The position numbers and the translations under genes are program-made. From contig OZ244906.1 in NCBI GenBank assembly GCA_965221655.1, positions 2,728,001 through 2,792,000 on the forward strand: DNA of 64,000 nucleotides. The letters are read 5' to 3'. Positions within the stretch are counted from its first letter, which is position 1; the number at the start of each line of letters is the position of its first letter. The notes under the pieces are model-generated. The model had not been told where the DNA came from and did not search any database. It was given only the letters and a program-made list of their open reading frames with translations. Below, one piece after another: positions 35,502-45,093 of the stretch. This stretch comes from Bin107 sp965221655. GTDB taxonomy: Bacteria > UBA8248.

Positions 35502-36449
35502 ATGAGACGCATGATCGGTATGGTAGTCGCGGCAGTCGTGTTCGCCGGGTTCTCCTCGGCGTTCGCCCAGCAGGTGAAGCTGGGCATCGTGGTCGAGACG
35601 CTCGGAAACCCCTACTTTGCGTGTCTCAAGCGCGCCGCCGAGGAGGAGGCCAAGAACCATGCCAACCTCGAGCTCACCGTCCTGGGCGCGGCCCTGGGCA
35701 CCGACCTCATCGGCATGACCAAGATGATTGACGACCTGATCCAGAAGCGTGTCCACGTCCTCGCCTTCAACGCCATCGACCCGAACGCCATGGTGCAGAC
35801 GGTGAAGAAGGTGCAGGCGAGCGGCATTCGCGTGCTCATCCACTCCGACGACGTGGCGAAGAGGGTGGCGCGCCACTTCGTGGGGCCGGATCAGTACTAC
35901 GGCCAGCACGCGGTCGCCCGGGCCGTCGTGGACAAACTGGGCGGCAAGGGCAAGGTCGCGCTCATGGAGGGCGTGCCGGGCAACATGTCCAGCATCCTGC
36001 GCAAGAACGGGGCCAAGGACGCCCTGGCCAAGCACAAGGGCATAAAACTGGTCGGCACGTGGGCGGCCAACTGGGATCGCGCACAGGGTCTCAAGAAGGC
36101 CGAGGACATCCTGACGGCGCACCCCGATCTCGCGGCCATCATTGCCGTCAACGACGACATGGCCCTGGGCGCACTCCAGGCCGTGAAGGCGCGCGGGAAG
36201 CTGGGCAAGATCGTCGTTACGGGCTTCAACGGCGTCGAGGAGGCGATACAGGAGGTCTACCGCGGCAACATGCTGGCGACGGTGCTCACGTATTGCGACT
36301 CGGTCGGCAAGCAGCTCGTCCGTACGGGGATCGACGTGGCGATGGACCGCGACGACAAGTCGAAATACACCATCGACACGGGCACGATTCCGCTCGACAC
36401 GAAGCTGCTGCGCGCGGTTGGCAAGCACCTCAAGGCGGGGATCAAGTAG
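35502..36449 (+). CDS. ABC transporter substrate-binding protein, sugar type
   Basis: This 315-residue periplasmic binding protein of the RbsB/type I family has a signal peptide (MRRMIGMVVAAVVFAGFSSAFA, cleavage after AFA). Mature features are VKLGIVVETLGNPYF, DLIGMTKMIDDLIQKRVHVLAFNAIDP, and IIAVNDDMALGALQA. It delivers a solute to the ATPase and permease encoded downstream. Sugar versus other small polar solute cannot be decided. ATG at 35502 follows GGAGGGG; the upstream ATG at 35487 is less likely. Confidence 0.9.
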   Translation: MRRMIGMVVAAVVFAGFSSAFAQQVKLGIVVETLGNPYFACLKRAAEEEAKNHANLELTVLGAALGTDLIGMTKMIDDLIQKRVHVLAFNAIDPNAMVQTVKKVQASGIRVLIHSDDVAKRVARHFVGPDQYYGQHAVARAVVDKLGGKGKVALMEGVPGNMSSILRKNGAKDALAKHKGIKLVGTWAANWDRAQGLKKAEDILTAHPDLAAIIAVNDDMALGALQAVKARGKLGKIVVTGFNGVEEAIQEVYRGNMLATVLTYCDSVGKQLVRTGIDVAMDRDDKSKYTIDTGTIPLDTKLLRAVGKHLKAGIK

Positions 36450-36477
36450 AGGGGATTCCACAGCCGGAGGAGTGGCC

Positions 36478-37683
36478 ATGCCCATTCCAAGCGATGTGCT
36501 TCAGGCCGAGATAGACAGGCGGCTGGCGAACGCCCGGCGACTGATGTCCGAACGCGGATACGACGCCCTGATCGTCTACGGCAACAACAAGCTCTCCGGC
36601 AGCCTGCGCTATCTCACCGACTACTTTCCCGACCGGGCGGGGTGGATCAGCCTCACACCCACCGAGACCGCCATCGTGGACGGGGGGGCGGCCTTCATTA
36701 CGCGCGGAGACCCGCCCGCTCTCATGGTGGACCCGGGACTCATGCCCACGCGCGACGTGTGCGTCTCGCGCATCGTGGCCGGGGAGGGATTCTCGGCCAA
36801 AAAGGGCGATGGGCTTTCCGTCGAGAATATCGAGAGACTCATCCTCGATGCCGGCGACGTGCGGCGCGTCGGCATCGAGACCTACGACAAGTTTCCGGCT
36901 CCGCTCTACGTCGGTATGCGCGAGAAGTTTCCCGATCTGGAAATCGTGCGTTCGACCATCGTCGAGGAACTCCGGATGGTGAAGAGCGGCTTCGACCTCG
37001 AGATGATGCGCAAGGCGGCCCGGGTGGCCGACCTGGGGCACGAGACGGTAGCCGGCATTCTACGCGACGACGGCGTGGGCAAGACAGAACTCGCACTCAT
37101 CCGCGCCGCCGAGCACGCGATGCGGTCCGCGGATCCGATTTACGAGGATTCTTGCAGCAGTTCGCCGAGCCTCATCTGCTCGGGCTACCCCGTGGCGGGG
37201 GCGCTCCTCCACATGCCCAGCCCGTCAAAGGCGATAGAGCGCGGCAACGTGGTGCACTGGGATATCTGCATGCGCTTTGAGGGCTATCCGGTGGACACTT
37301 CGCGCACCCGCGCGATGGGTCCGGTCACCGACACCCACAGGCGCGCCTACGACGCGATTCTCGGAATTCACAAGACCGTCGTCGAATCGGCGAAGCCCGG
37401 CGTGGCGGCGAGCGAGCTCGTCGACGTGGCCGAGGAGATGGCGCGCGAGGCGGGCTTCGATTTGTGGGACAGGTTCCTGGGCCACGGCCTGGGCTGGGAC
37501 ATCCACGAGCGCCCCGACATGGGCGTCGAGGAGTTGCCCTTACAAGAGAACATGGTGCTCGCCGTCGAGCCGCGCATCGCCGTCGACGATACCTATCTGT
37601 TCGGCAACGAGGATATGGTGCACGTAACCAGTGAGGGCGGCGTCTCTCTGACGCGCTTCCCCAAGGAGCCGCTCGAGATATAG
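36478..37683 (+). CDS. M24 family metallopeptidase (Xaa-Pro aminopeptidase/creatinase-like)
   Basis: This 401-residue protein has a creatinase-type N-terminal domain and a pita-bread C-terminal domain. Metal ligands appear intact: Asp in VVHWDICM, Asp in PVDTSRT, His in GHGLGWDIHE, Glu in LAVEPRIA and Glu in FGNEDMVHV. The family includes proline peptidases, creatinase and the DMSP lyase DddP. Its position between the binding protein and ATPase genes of an ABC transporter suggests it acts on the imported compound. ATG at 36478 follows GGAGGAG. Confidence 0.88.
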   Translation: MPIPSDVLQAEIDRRLANARRLMSERGYDALIVYGNNKLSGSLRYLTDYFPDRAGWISLTPTETAIVDGGAAFITRGDPPALMVDPGLMPTRDVCVSRIVAGEGFSAKKGDGLSVENIERLILDAGDVRRVGIETYDKFPAPLYVGMREKFPDLEIVRSTIVEELRMVKSGFDLEMMRKAARVADLGHETVAGILRDDGVGKTELALIRAAEHAMRSADPIYEDSCSSSPSLICSGYPVAGALLHMPSPSKAIERGNVVHWDICMRFEGYPVDTSRTRAMGPVTDTHRRAYDAILGIHKTVVESAKPGVAASELVDVAEEMAREAGFDLWDRFLGHGLGWDIHERPDMGVEELPLQENMVLAVEPRIAVDDTYLFGNEDMVHVTSEGGVSLTRFPKEPLEI

Positions 37684-37713
37684 CGCCCGGGCCGCACGGC
37701 GAGAGAATTGCCC

Positions 37714-39303
37714 ATGACTCCATCCCCAGCCGATGTGCCCGTCTCGCAGCCCCGGGGTGCGGGGCGGGTCGTCTTGGACATGCGCGGCATCGGCAAGGAA
37801 TTTCCGGGTGTCGTGGCCCTGGCGAACGTGGACTTTCAGGTGCGCGCGGGCGAGGTGCACGTGCTTCTGGGCGAGAACGGCGCGGGCAAGTCGACTCTCA
37901 TCAGGATCATATCGGGCCTCATCGAAAAAGACACCGGTCAAATCCACCTCGAGGGCAGCCCCATCGAGCGCGCTTCTCCCGCGCAGATACGTGAACTGGG
38001 CATCGGCGTTATTCACCAGGAACTCAGCCTCGTGCGGCTCATGGACGTGAAGAGCAACCTGTTTCTGGGCCGCGATCCGAGGCATCGAAACGGGTTGCTC
38101 GCGTGGCTGGGCGTGCGCGACGAGGCGGCGATGGCTGCGCGGTGCAAGGAGATTTTCGCGGAACTGGAAATCGACCTCGACTCCGACGCCGACGTGCGCG
38201 ACTTGAGCCTCTCGCAGATGCAGTTGCTCGAAATCGCCAAGGCGGTGGCGTTCGACGCGCGCATCATCCTCATGGACGAGCCGACCTCCTCGCTGGGACC
38301 CGAGGAGAAGCGCGCCCTCTTCGGTGTCATCGAGCGGCTCACGGCGCGCGGCATCGGCGTCGTCTACGTCTCCCACACCCTGGAGGACTGCCTCGCCGTG
38401 GGCGACCGTATTTCGGTGTTGCGCGACGGACGCCTGGTCGGCGCGACCGAGGCGGAGGACACCGACGTGGACGGCCTCATACGCATGATGACGGGGCGCA
38501 CCTTCGACGAGCGCTACCCCAGAATCGTGAGCGAAGTGGGAGAAGAAGTTCTCGAGGTCAAAAACTTCACCAGGCGCGGCGTGTTCAGCGACGTGAGCTT
38601 CGTGCTGCGGCGCGGCGAGATACTCGGCTTCGCAGGTCTCGTCGGGGCAGGGCGGACGGAACTCTTCCGTGCACTTTTCGGCCTGGACAGGCCGGACGCC
38701 GGCGAGGTGCGCGTCGAGGGCGAGCCCGTGCGGATCAAAAAACCGCGCGACGCCATTCGCCTCGGGCTTTCCTTCCTGAGCGAGGACAGAAAGAACCAAG
38801 GCGTTTTCCCGCTGCTCTCGGTGCGGGAGAACCTGCTGATCTCCCTGTTCAACCTCTATCGGGAGAGCCGCGCCCGGGGGCTGACGCGGCTGCTCGGCTA
38901 CGTCGATGCCTCCGGGGCGGAGCGGCTCTCGCGCGAATACGTGGAGCGGCTCCGCATCAAGGTTGCGGCGCTCGGCGACGCGATTTCGCTGCTCAGCGGC
39001 GGGAACCAGCAGAAGGCGCTCCTCGCCCGGGGGATATCGACCGGTGCGCGCATCGTCATCCTGGACGAGCCGACCAAGGGTGTCGACGCGGGCGCGAAGG
39101 TGGAGATATACCGCATACTGGAGGAACTTGCGCGCCTGGGGGTGGCGATCGTCGTCATCTCTTCGGAGTTGCCCGAGGTGACGGCGATTTGCAGCCGCAT
39201 CATCGTGATGAACGAGGGTCGCATTACCGGCGAGGTGGCGCGAGAAGACGCGTACGTGGAGACCATCATGCGCTATGCGACGAGCACGGCGGTCGGGGGA
39301 TGA
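37714..39303 (+). CDS. ABC transporter ATP-binding protein, sugar type (RbsA/MglA-like)
   Basis: This 529-residue protein has two ABC cassettes. The first has Walker A GENGAGKSTL, signature LSLSQMQLLEIAKA and Walker B RIILMDEPTS. The second has a degenerate Walker A (VGAGRTELFR), signature LSGGNQQKALLARG and Walker B IVILDEPTKG. This layout is that of sugar importers. TTG at 37708 is an alternative start. The stop overlaps the permease start by ATGA. Confidence 0.93.
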   Translation: MTPSPADVPVSQPRGAGRVVLDMRGIGKEFPGVVALANVDFQVRAGEVHVLLGENGAGKSTLIRIISGLIEKDTGQIHLEGSPIERASPAQIRELGIGVIHQELSLVRLMDVKSNLFLGRDPRHRNGLLAWLGVRDEAAMAARCKEIFAELEIDLDSDADVRDLSLSQMQLLEIAKAVAFDARIILMDEPTSSLGPEEKRALFGVIERLTARGIGVVYVSHTLEDCLAVGDRISVLRDGRLVGATEAEDTDVDGLIRMMTGRTFDERYPRIVSEVGEEVLEVKNFTRRGVFSDVSFVLRRGEILGFAGLVGAGRTELFRALFGLDRPDAGEVRVEGEPVRIKKPRDAIRLGLSFLSEDRKNQGVFPLLSVRENLLISLFNLYRESRARGLTRLLGYVDASGAERLSREYVERLRIKVAALGDAISLLSGGNQQKALLARGISTGARIVILDEPTKGVDAGAKVEIYRILEELARLGVAIVVISSELPEVTAICSRIIVMNEGRITGEVAREDAYVETIMRYATSTAVGG

Positions 39304-40292
39304 GGATGAGCGGTGCGGGGGACGCGCGGCAAAGCGGAGCGGGGCGTCTCGCCGCCCTCGTCGCGGCCGGTTTTTCCAAATACGGTCTTATTCTCGCTTT
39401 GGTCTTGCTGATAGTCTTTTTGTCCATCACCGCCGAGAACTTCTTCACGCTCTCGAACGGGATGAACATTCTGCTCCAGTCCTCGAACATCGGCATCATG
39501 GCGGCGGGTCTCACGCTGGTCATCATATGTGCGGAGATCGACCTTTCGGTCGCTTCCATCCAGTCGATGGGGGCGGTGGTCGTCGCCTTGCTGCTCAAGA
39601 ATTTCGGGATGCCCATCGTGCCGGCGGTAATCGCCGCCCTGGGTCTCGGTATCTTGCTGGGGGCGTTCAGCGGGGTCTTCGTGGGCTGGTTCGCGATTCC
39701 CGCCTTCATCCTGACCCTGGCGATGGACAGTCTCGCGCGCGGCGGCGCGCTCATCCTCACCGGCGAGCAGTCCATCTTCGGCCTGCCCGAGGCGTTCAGC
39801 GTCATCGGACAGGGCTACGTCGGCCCGGTGCCCGTGGCCGCCCTGATTATGGCGGCGGTCTTTGTGGCCGCGCACCTCATCCTCGCGCGCACGGTGCTGG
39901 GCACGAACATCTATGCCGTGGGCGGCAACAAGGAGGCCGCCCGCGCCGCGGGCGTCAACGTCTTCGCGGTCAAATTGTTCACGCTCACCTTCAGCGGATT
40001 TTGCGGTGCGCTGGCGGGCGTCGTCATGGCGTCGCGCCTCATGGCCGCCCAGGCCATCATGGGCATGTTCGACCTGATGGACGTGATCGCCGCGGTCGTC
40101 ATCGGCGGCACCTCGCTTCTGGGCGGCGAGGGGCGCATCGTTGGCACTGTCATGGGCACGCTCATCATCGCCTGCATCAGAAACGGGCTGAACCTGCTGG
40201 GCATCGCCGCCGACTGGCAGCTGCTGGCGGTGGGGGCCATCATTATCCTCGCCGTGCTGCTCGACTACGTGGGGAAAAAGCGCACGGCGTAA
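39300..40292 (+). CDS. ABC transporter permease, sugar type (RbsC-like)
   Basis: This 330-residue integral membrane protein has 8-10 hydrophobic spans beginning with YGLILALVLLIVFLSI, and the family segments ICAEIDLSVASIQSMGAV, GWFAIPAFILTLAM and VIGGTSLLGGEGRIVGTVMG. It forms the pore for the transporter with the upstream ATPase. The ATG overlaps the ATPase stop. It is the last gene of the operon. Confidence 0.93.
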   Translation: MRMSGAGDARQSGAGRLAALVAAGFSKYGLILALVLLIVFLSITAENFFTLSNGMNILLQSSNIGIMAAGLTLVIICAEIDLSVASIQSMGAVVVALLLKNFGMPIVPAVIAALGLGILLGAFSGVFVGWFAIPAFILTLAMDSLARGGALILTGEQSIFGLPEAFSVIGQGYVGPVPVAALIMAAVFVAAHLILARTVLGTNIYAVGGNKEAARAAGVNVFAVKLFTLTFSGFCGALAGVVMASRLMAAQAIMGMFDLMDVIAAVVIGGTSLLGGEGRIVGTVMGTLIIACIRNGLNLLGIAADWQLLAVGAIIILAVLLDYVGKKRTA

Positions 40293-40328
40293 GGCGCTCG
40301 CCGCGCGGTGCATGCGGTGCATGCGGTG

Positions 40329-40334
40329 TATAAT
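40329..40334 (+). promoter_or_regulatory. -10-like element before the cyclase gene
   Basis: A perfect TATAAT lies 37 bases before the cyclase start, directly after imperfect tandem GCGGTGCAT units (about 40305-40328). No -35 consensus is present at the expected distance, so an activator may be required. The repeats could be its binding site. Confidence 0.4.
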
Positions 40335-40370
40335 GTTATCCTCCCGATTCACCCGGAGAGGGGCGTGGGG

Positions 40371-42218
40371 ATGCCGAAACAGAGCCTGCTGACATCGGGT
40401 ATTGCCGCTCTCAGAGGGCTTTTGTGCTCTATTGTCTTCAAGAACCTCCTGCTGTTTCTGGTGATTCTTGTCGTTGCCATCGGGCCGCTCGCGTTTCGCT
40501 ACTTCCAGTCCAGCCGCGACTACGAGATCGCCGTGCTGGCCTCGCAGCTCGAGTTCATCGCCGAGCGCGGCTCGACAATGATAGACCCGGCCGCCGTCGA
40601 CCTCCTGAGAAAATCCGCCGACAAGAAGACCGCGGCCTACCGCAAGGTGCTGGCCGCGCTTCAGCGCATCAAGCAGTTCTCGGGGGTGGACAACGCCGTC
40701 GTCATGCGGCGGCGCCCCGATGGGCGCTACGAATACGTCGCCGCGGGCCACGACGGATTCGACGTCGGGCAGGACGCCCACATCCACCAGCTCTTCCCCG
40801 CCACCTACGAGGCCACGAACGACACCTGGAACCGCGGCGAGATGATGCGCTCGCGCATCTTCGGCGGGGAGGCGAACGGCCAGGTGTTCGACCGCTTCTT
40901 GCAGATCAACACGCCTCTTAAGCGCAACGGCGAGGTGGTCGCTATCCTGATGCTCAACAAGTTCGCAAACCCCGTGGTCGAGAAGGTGCGGGCGAACACC
41001 ATCCGTCTGTTCGGCTTCACGGTGCTGCTGCTCGCCGTGGGTCTCGTTCTGTTCGGTGTGGCCTCCTCGCGCATGTTGCGCCTGCTCAAGAGCCTGACGC
41101 TCGCCGCCGAGGAGGTGAGCCAGGGCAACCTCGACGTGCAGATTCCCGCCAGAAGAAGCCGCGACGAGGTGGGCCGCCTGGCCGCCTCGTTCGAGGGCAT
41201 GGTGGAGGGTCTGAAGCAGCGCGATTTTATCCGCGACACGTTCGGGCGCTACATCAGCGGGGAGATAGTGGACGAACTCCTCAACTCGCCCGATGGCCTC
41301 AAACTCGGCGGAGAGGTGCGCGACGTGACCTTTCTGGTCTCGGATCTGCGCGGCTTCACCGCCCTCTCCACACGCCTTGCGCCCGATGAGGTCGTCGACG
41401 TGGTGAATCGCTTCCTGGCGCCCATGGTCGAGATTATTACGAAATACAACGGCACGGTCGACGAGTTTCAGGGAGACGGCATTCTCGCGTTTTTCGGCGC
41501 GCCCCTCGCCGCTGCGGACGACCCGGTTCGCGCCGTCGCCTGCGCGGTGGAGATGCAGCGCGCCCTCGGCGAGGTGAACGAGGAGCAGCGCGCGCGCGGC
41601 ATGGCCGAGCTCCACATGGGAATCGGCATCAACACGGGCGAGGTGATCGTCGGCAACATCGGCTCGGAGAAGCGCACGAAATACGGCGCCATGGGCACGG
41701 CCATCAACATGGCCTACCGCATCGAATCCCACACGGTGAGCGGGCAGGTGCTCATCAGCCCGGAGACCTACCGCAGAACGGCGGATTTCGTCCAAGTGGG
41801 CGATACGCAGGATTTGCGCTTCAAGGGGCTCGAAGAACCCGTGCGGGTCTACGAGGTGCGGGGGGTGCGGGGAGAATACGCCTCTGCGATGCCCGAGACC
41901 GCCCCCGAGGCGTTCGTGGACCTGGCGTCGCCGCTTGTGGTCGACATCTTCGCGGTGGAGGGCAAGGAGGTGTCCGAAAACGCGGTTTCCGCACGCATCG
42001 CGCGGGTGTCGAAAAACTGCGTCGAGGTCGAGTCCGCCTCTGCCTTCGAGCGCGGTGCGAACCTCATGCTGCGCCTGGCGGAAGATGCCGGCGTCTCCGC
42101 GGTCTACGCCAAGGTCATCAAAGCGCAGGACGAGCGCCTGACGATGCGCTTCACATCCCTGCCCGAAGACGCCGAGGCGTATCTCGCCGAACGCGCAAAC
42201 TCCCCCGCCTCCCCCTGA
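40371..42218 (+). CDS. Membrane class III adenylate/guanylate cyclase with HAMP and PilZ-like tail
   Basis: This 615-residue protein has an N-terminal span (about 22-42), an extracytoplasmic sensor region (about 45-220), a second span (about 221-240), a HAMP linker, a class III cyclase domain (about 310-500) and a C-terminal PilZ-like domain (about 520-600). Cyclase metal Asp residues are in FLVSDLRGFTAL and DEFQGDGILAFFG. The adenine-selecting position reads GAMGTAIN, with Thr instead of Asp, as in class IIIb adenylate cyclases that respond to bicarbonate. The PilZ-like part lacks the RxxxR motif that binds c-di-GMP. Start ATG 40371 follows GGAGAGG. Confidence 0.88.
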   Translation: MPKQSLLTSGIAALRGLLCSIVFKNLLLFLVILVVAIGPLAFRYFQSSRDYEIAVLASQLEFIAERGSTMIDPAAVDLLRKSADKKTAAYRKVLAALQRIKQFSGVDNAVVMRRRPDGRYEYVAAGHDGFDVGQDAHIHQLFPATYEATNDTWNRGEMMRSRIFGGEANGQVFDRFLQINTPLKRNGEVVAILMLNKFANPVVEKVRANTIRLFGFTVLLLAVGLVLFGVASSRMLRLLKSLTLAAEEVSQGNLDVQIPARRSRDEVGRLAASFEGMVEGLKQRDFIRDTFGRYISGEIVDELLNSPDGLKLGGEVRDVTFLVSDLRGFTALSTRLAPDEVVDVVNRFLAPMVEIITKYNGTVDEFQGDGILAFFGAPLAAADDPVRAVACAVEMQRALGEVNEEQRARGMAELHMGIGINTGEVIVGNIGSEKRTKYGAMGTAINMAYRIESHTVSGQVLISPETYRRTADFVQVGDTQDLRFKGLEEPVRVYEVRGVRGEYASAMPETAPEAFVDLASPLVVDIFAVEGKEVSENAVSARIARVSKNCVEVESASAFERGANLMLRLAEDAGVSAVYAKVIKAQDERLTMRFTSLPEDAEAYLAERANSPASP

Positions 42219-42231
42219 GCGGGGGAGGCGG
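42205..42231. terminator. 11-bp hairpin overlapping the cyclase stop
   Basis: CCGCCTCCCCC/GGGGGAGGCGG (42205-42215/42221-42231) forms a perfect stem with the loop TGAGC, which contains the cyclase TGA stop. It lies between convergent cyclase and amtB genes. No T tract follows. Confidence 0.6.
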
Positions 42232-42281
42232 AGCGAGGATTCCCGTCGCGCCCCGCAAGTTTGCCTCCGGGGCGGATGCGC

Positions 42282-43571
42282 CTAGTTTTCGTAGGCCGAT
42301 TCGTTGTGCATCGAAAGGTCGAGACCGCTCGACTCGTCGTTCGCGTCCGCGCGCAGGCCGACCATGGCGTCCACGATCTTCAGGATGAGGAACGAGACGG
42401 CGCCCGAGTAGACCAGCGTGGCGACGACGCTCACGAACTGGATCCACACCTGCCCGCCCATGCTGACGCCCTCGGAGAAGCCGATGCCGCCGAAACCCTT
42501 GGCGACGAAGACGCCGGTGAGCATCGCGCCGATGATGCCGCCCACCCCGTGGACGGTGAACACGTCGAGCGAGTCGTCGACCTTGAGCACCTGCTTCATG
42601 TAGTTGGTGGCGAAGAAACAACCCAGACCCGCCAGGACGCCGAGGAGCAGCGCACCCATCGGCCCCACGAAGCCCGAGGCGGGCGTGATGCCCACGAGTC
42701 CCGCCACCATGCCTGTCGCGATGCCGAGCACGCTCGCCTTGCCGTGCTTTATCCACTCCGCGCACATCCACGCGAGCGCACCCGCCGCCGATGAGAGATG
42801 GGTGACGAGCATGGCCATGCCCGCGGCTCCGTCCGCGGCCAGGGCACTGCCCGCGTTGAAGCCGAACCAGCCCACCCACAGGATGCCCGCGCCCGTAACC
42901 GCCATCGGCAGGTTGTGGGGCATCATGGGCGTCGTGGGAAAGCCGTGCCGGGGGCCGATGAGCAGAGCGGCCACGAGTGCCGCCACGCCCGAGTTGATGT
43001 GCACCACCGTGCCGCCCGCGAAGTCGAGTGCGCCCATCTCGCCGAGCCAGCCGCCGCCCCACACCCAGTGGGCCACGGGGGCGTAGACGAGCAAAACCCA
43101 GGCCATCGTGAAGAGCATGAGGGCCGAGAAGCGCATGCGCTCGGCGATGCTGCCCACGATGAGTGCGGGCGTGATGATGGCGAAGGTGAGCTGGAACATG
43201 GCGAAGACCGTCTCGGGAATGGAGCCCGAGAGCGAGTCCACGCCCACGCCCGCGAAGAACGCCTTGCCCAGCCCGCCGATGAAGGCGTTGCCGCTCTCGA
43301 ACACCAGGCTGTAGCCGACCACGACCCACAGCACCGAGACCACGCACGCGATAGCGAAGCACTGCATGAGCACCGAGAGTGCGTTCTTCGCGCGCACGAG
43401 GCCGGCGTAGAACAGCGAAAGGCCCGGAAGCGTCATGAACAAAACCAGAGCGGTGGAAGTGAGAATCCAGGCGGTGTGCCCGGAGTCCAGCTTTTGGGCC
43501 GACGCGGCGAACGCGACGGCGGGCGTCAGCAACACCGCCGCGGCCGCGAGGGCCGCCGGAAAACGTCTCAT
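42282..43571 (-). CDS. amtB: Ammonium transporter
   Basis: This 429-residue protein has a signal peptide (cleavage near AFA-A) and eleven predicted spans. The twin-His pore pair is visible in GTVVHINSGVAAL and FTVHGVGGIIGA. Other family segments are FYAGLVRAKN, TPALIVGSIAERM and NPMMPHNLP-like TTPMMPHNLPMAV. It imports ammonium, feeding glutamate synthase (gltBD) in this window. No glnK gene is adjacent, which is unusual for bacterial amtB. ATG 43571 follows GGGGAGG. Confidence 0.95.
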   Translation of the reverse strand: MRRFPAALAAAAVLLTPAVAFAASAQKLDSGHTAWILTSTALVLFMTLPGLSLFYAGLVRAKNALSVLMQCFAIACVVSVLWVVVGYSLVFESGNAFIGGLGKAFFAGVGVDSLSGSIPETVFAMFQLTFAIITPALIVGSIAERMRFSALMLFTMAWVLLVYAPVAHWVWGGGWLGEMGALDFAGGTVVHINSGVAALVAALLIGPRHGFPTTPMMPHNLPMAVTGAGILWVGWFGFNAGSALAADGAAGMAMLVTHLSSAAGALAWMCAEWIKHGKASVLGIATGMVAGLVGITPASGFVGPMGALLLGVLAGLGCFFATNYMKQVLKVDDSLDVFTVHGVGGIIGAMLTGVFVAKGFGGIGFSEGVSMGGQVWIQFVSVVATLVYSGAVSFLILKIVDAMVGLRADANDESSGLDLSMHNESAYEN

Positions 43572-44034
43572 CTTGAAAACCTCCCCTGAAAGGTGCGGAA
43601 AATATGATGATTCCTGGCCGACGCGCGGCGCGTTTTCGTTTCTCCCTGATATCCGGTCCACTCTCGGGTCTTACGCCCGGAGAGCGCATCCCCCACCGGA
43701 CGCATACGCGAATACCCTCCCAACGCCCCCGCCCCGCACGGGATGCGGGCGTTCGTGGGTGGGGTCGGTGCAAACGGAGTTTCTTTTCGGGAAAGACCCC
43801 GAAGTCGTCTCCCTGTCGATTTCGGGCGTTGGATGTACTTGGCCCGCATCATACCACCGCTCGCTGCGGGTGTGTAGTGTGCGCGGAGGCGCTTCGCGCG
43901 CTTTCGTTTCGGAGAGGTCGGACGGCGTGCGCGACGGCTGCGCGCACCTGCGCGCATTTGCACGTCGCGGCCCCCCGCGCCCGTTCCCTATATTCCTGCG
44001 CTGCGGGGGTCGTCCCCGGAAAGGAGGCGGGGGT
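43572..44034. other. Intergenic region between amtB and piece B
   Basis: About 460 bases hold the amtB upstream region and the start of phage-derived piece B. An open frame runs through from within amtB, but its product is Arg/Pro/Ser-rich with no family likeness, so I do not call a gene. CTCTCGGG...CCCGGAGAG-type pairing occurs near 43664-43686. No small terminase or integrase remnant is recognisable. Confidence 0.5.
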
Positions 44035-45093
44035 TTGCGCAGGTCCCGAAGAATCGTCCGTGCGTCGAGCCTGGGTCTCCTTGCGGGCGGCGTGGCGCGC
44101 GCAGCGGGCGGAAGAGGCGGGCTCGCGCGCTTCCTCACCACCGAGTTGCGCACCGACCGGGGCGCGTTTACCTTCGCGGGCCGCGAGGCGCTGCGCGAAC
44201 CCGCCGCCGTTCTGGACGCCGTTTTGGAGAGTCGCACGCCCGATCGCACCATCAGCGTCCTGAAGGGTGCTCAGGTGGGCATGACCACCCTCGCGATAGG
44301 GCTTGCGCTCTACGCCGTCGTCGTCCACCGCCTGAACGTGGGCTACTTTCTGCCCGATCAGGATTTCGCAAACCGCTTCGACCAAACCCGCGTGCGCCCG
44401 GCGATTCGCGACGGGAGCCTCGCCGCCCTCATGCGCGAGGGAACCTACAAGGGTGCTGCGCCCAAAGGACTCAAGGAGTTCCCCGGCCCCGGCGGGTCGC
44501 GCTTTTTGTACGTGCTGGGTTTGCGCGACGTGGGCAATGCCGTTTCGCTCCCTCTCGACGTGTTGATTCGCGACGAGGTGGACGACTTGCCCACCGAGAA
44601 CCTCGCGTGGTCGAACGACCGCATCGACGCCTCGCCCCTCGCCCTCACGCTGAACCTCGCGGTGGGGAGAACGCCGGGCGCGGGCATCCACACCATGTAT
44701 GAGGAGGGCGACCAGAGACTCTGGCGCGTGCGGTGCGCCGCCTGCGGGCGGGAGTGCGTTCTCGAGGAGCACTGGCCCCGCGTGCTGCGCCCCTGCGGGC
44801 TGGCGTGTCCCGCCTGCGGAGCCGTCCTCGGGCGCGAAGCGGGGCGGTGGGTGGCCGCGCACCCCGAGCGGCCGCACAGGAGCTATCGCCTCTCGCAGCT
44901 CGCCGTCGGCGCGGTTCGTCTCGAGCGCATCGCGGCGAAGTGGTCCGCCGCCGGACTCCCGAGCGAGAAGGCACGGTTTCGCTGCTCCTCGCTCGCCATG
45001 CCCGACGCGGGCGACGTACAGCCCATCTCGCGGGAGTTGCTGGGCAAACTGCGCGACGCCGCCCCCTATCGTCTCGCGGGGAGACCTGCGTGA
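44035..45093 (+). CDS. Phage terminase large subunit, ATPase part (GpA-like)
   Basis: This 352-residue protein is the motor part of a phage packaging terminase. It has the GpA-type Walker A variant SVLKGAQVGMTT (about 74-85), adenine-binding context FLTTELRTDRGAF, Walker B VLIRDEVDDLP, and a zinc-ribbon-like CAACGRECV...CGLACPACG as found in GpA terminases. It lacks the nuclease domain, which is encoded by the next, overlapping gene. The start is TTG at 44035 after AAGGAGG; longer frames upstream have no homology. Confidence 0.88.
   Translation: MRRSRRIVRASSLGLLAGGVARAAGGRGGLARFLTTELRTDRGAFTFAGREALREPAAVLDAVLESRTPDRTISVLKGAQVGMTTLAIGLALYAVVVHRLNVGYFLPDQDFANRFDQTRVRPAIRDGSLAALMREGTYKGAAPKGLKEFPGPGGSRFLYVLGLRDVGNAVSLPLDVLIRDEVDDLPTENLAWSNDRIDASPLALTLNLAVGRTPGAGIHTMYEEGDQRLWRVRCAACGRECVLEEHWPRVLRPCGLACPACGAVLGREAGRWVAAHPERPHRSYRLSQLAVGAVRLERIAAKWSAAGLPSEKARFRCSSLAMPDAGDVQPISRELLGKLRDAAPYRLAGRPA

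Noticed and set aside
43435..44034. Upstream extension of the terminase frame by 200 codons
   Set aside because: The extension is antisense to amtB, lacks homology, and a strong AAGGAGG site precedes the TTG at 44035.
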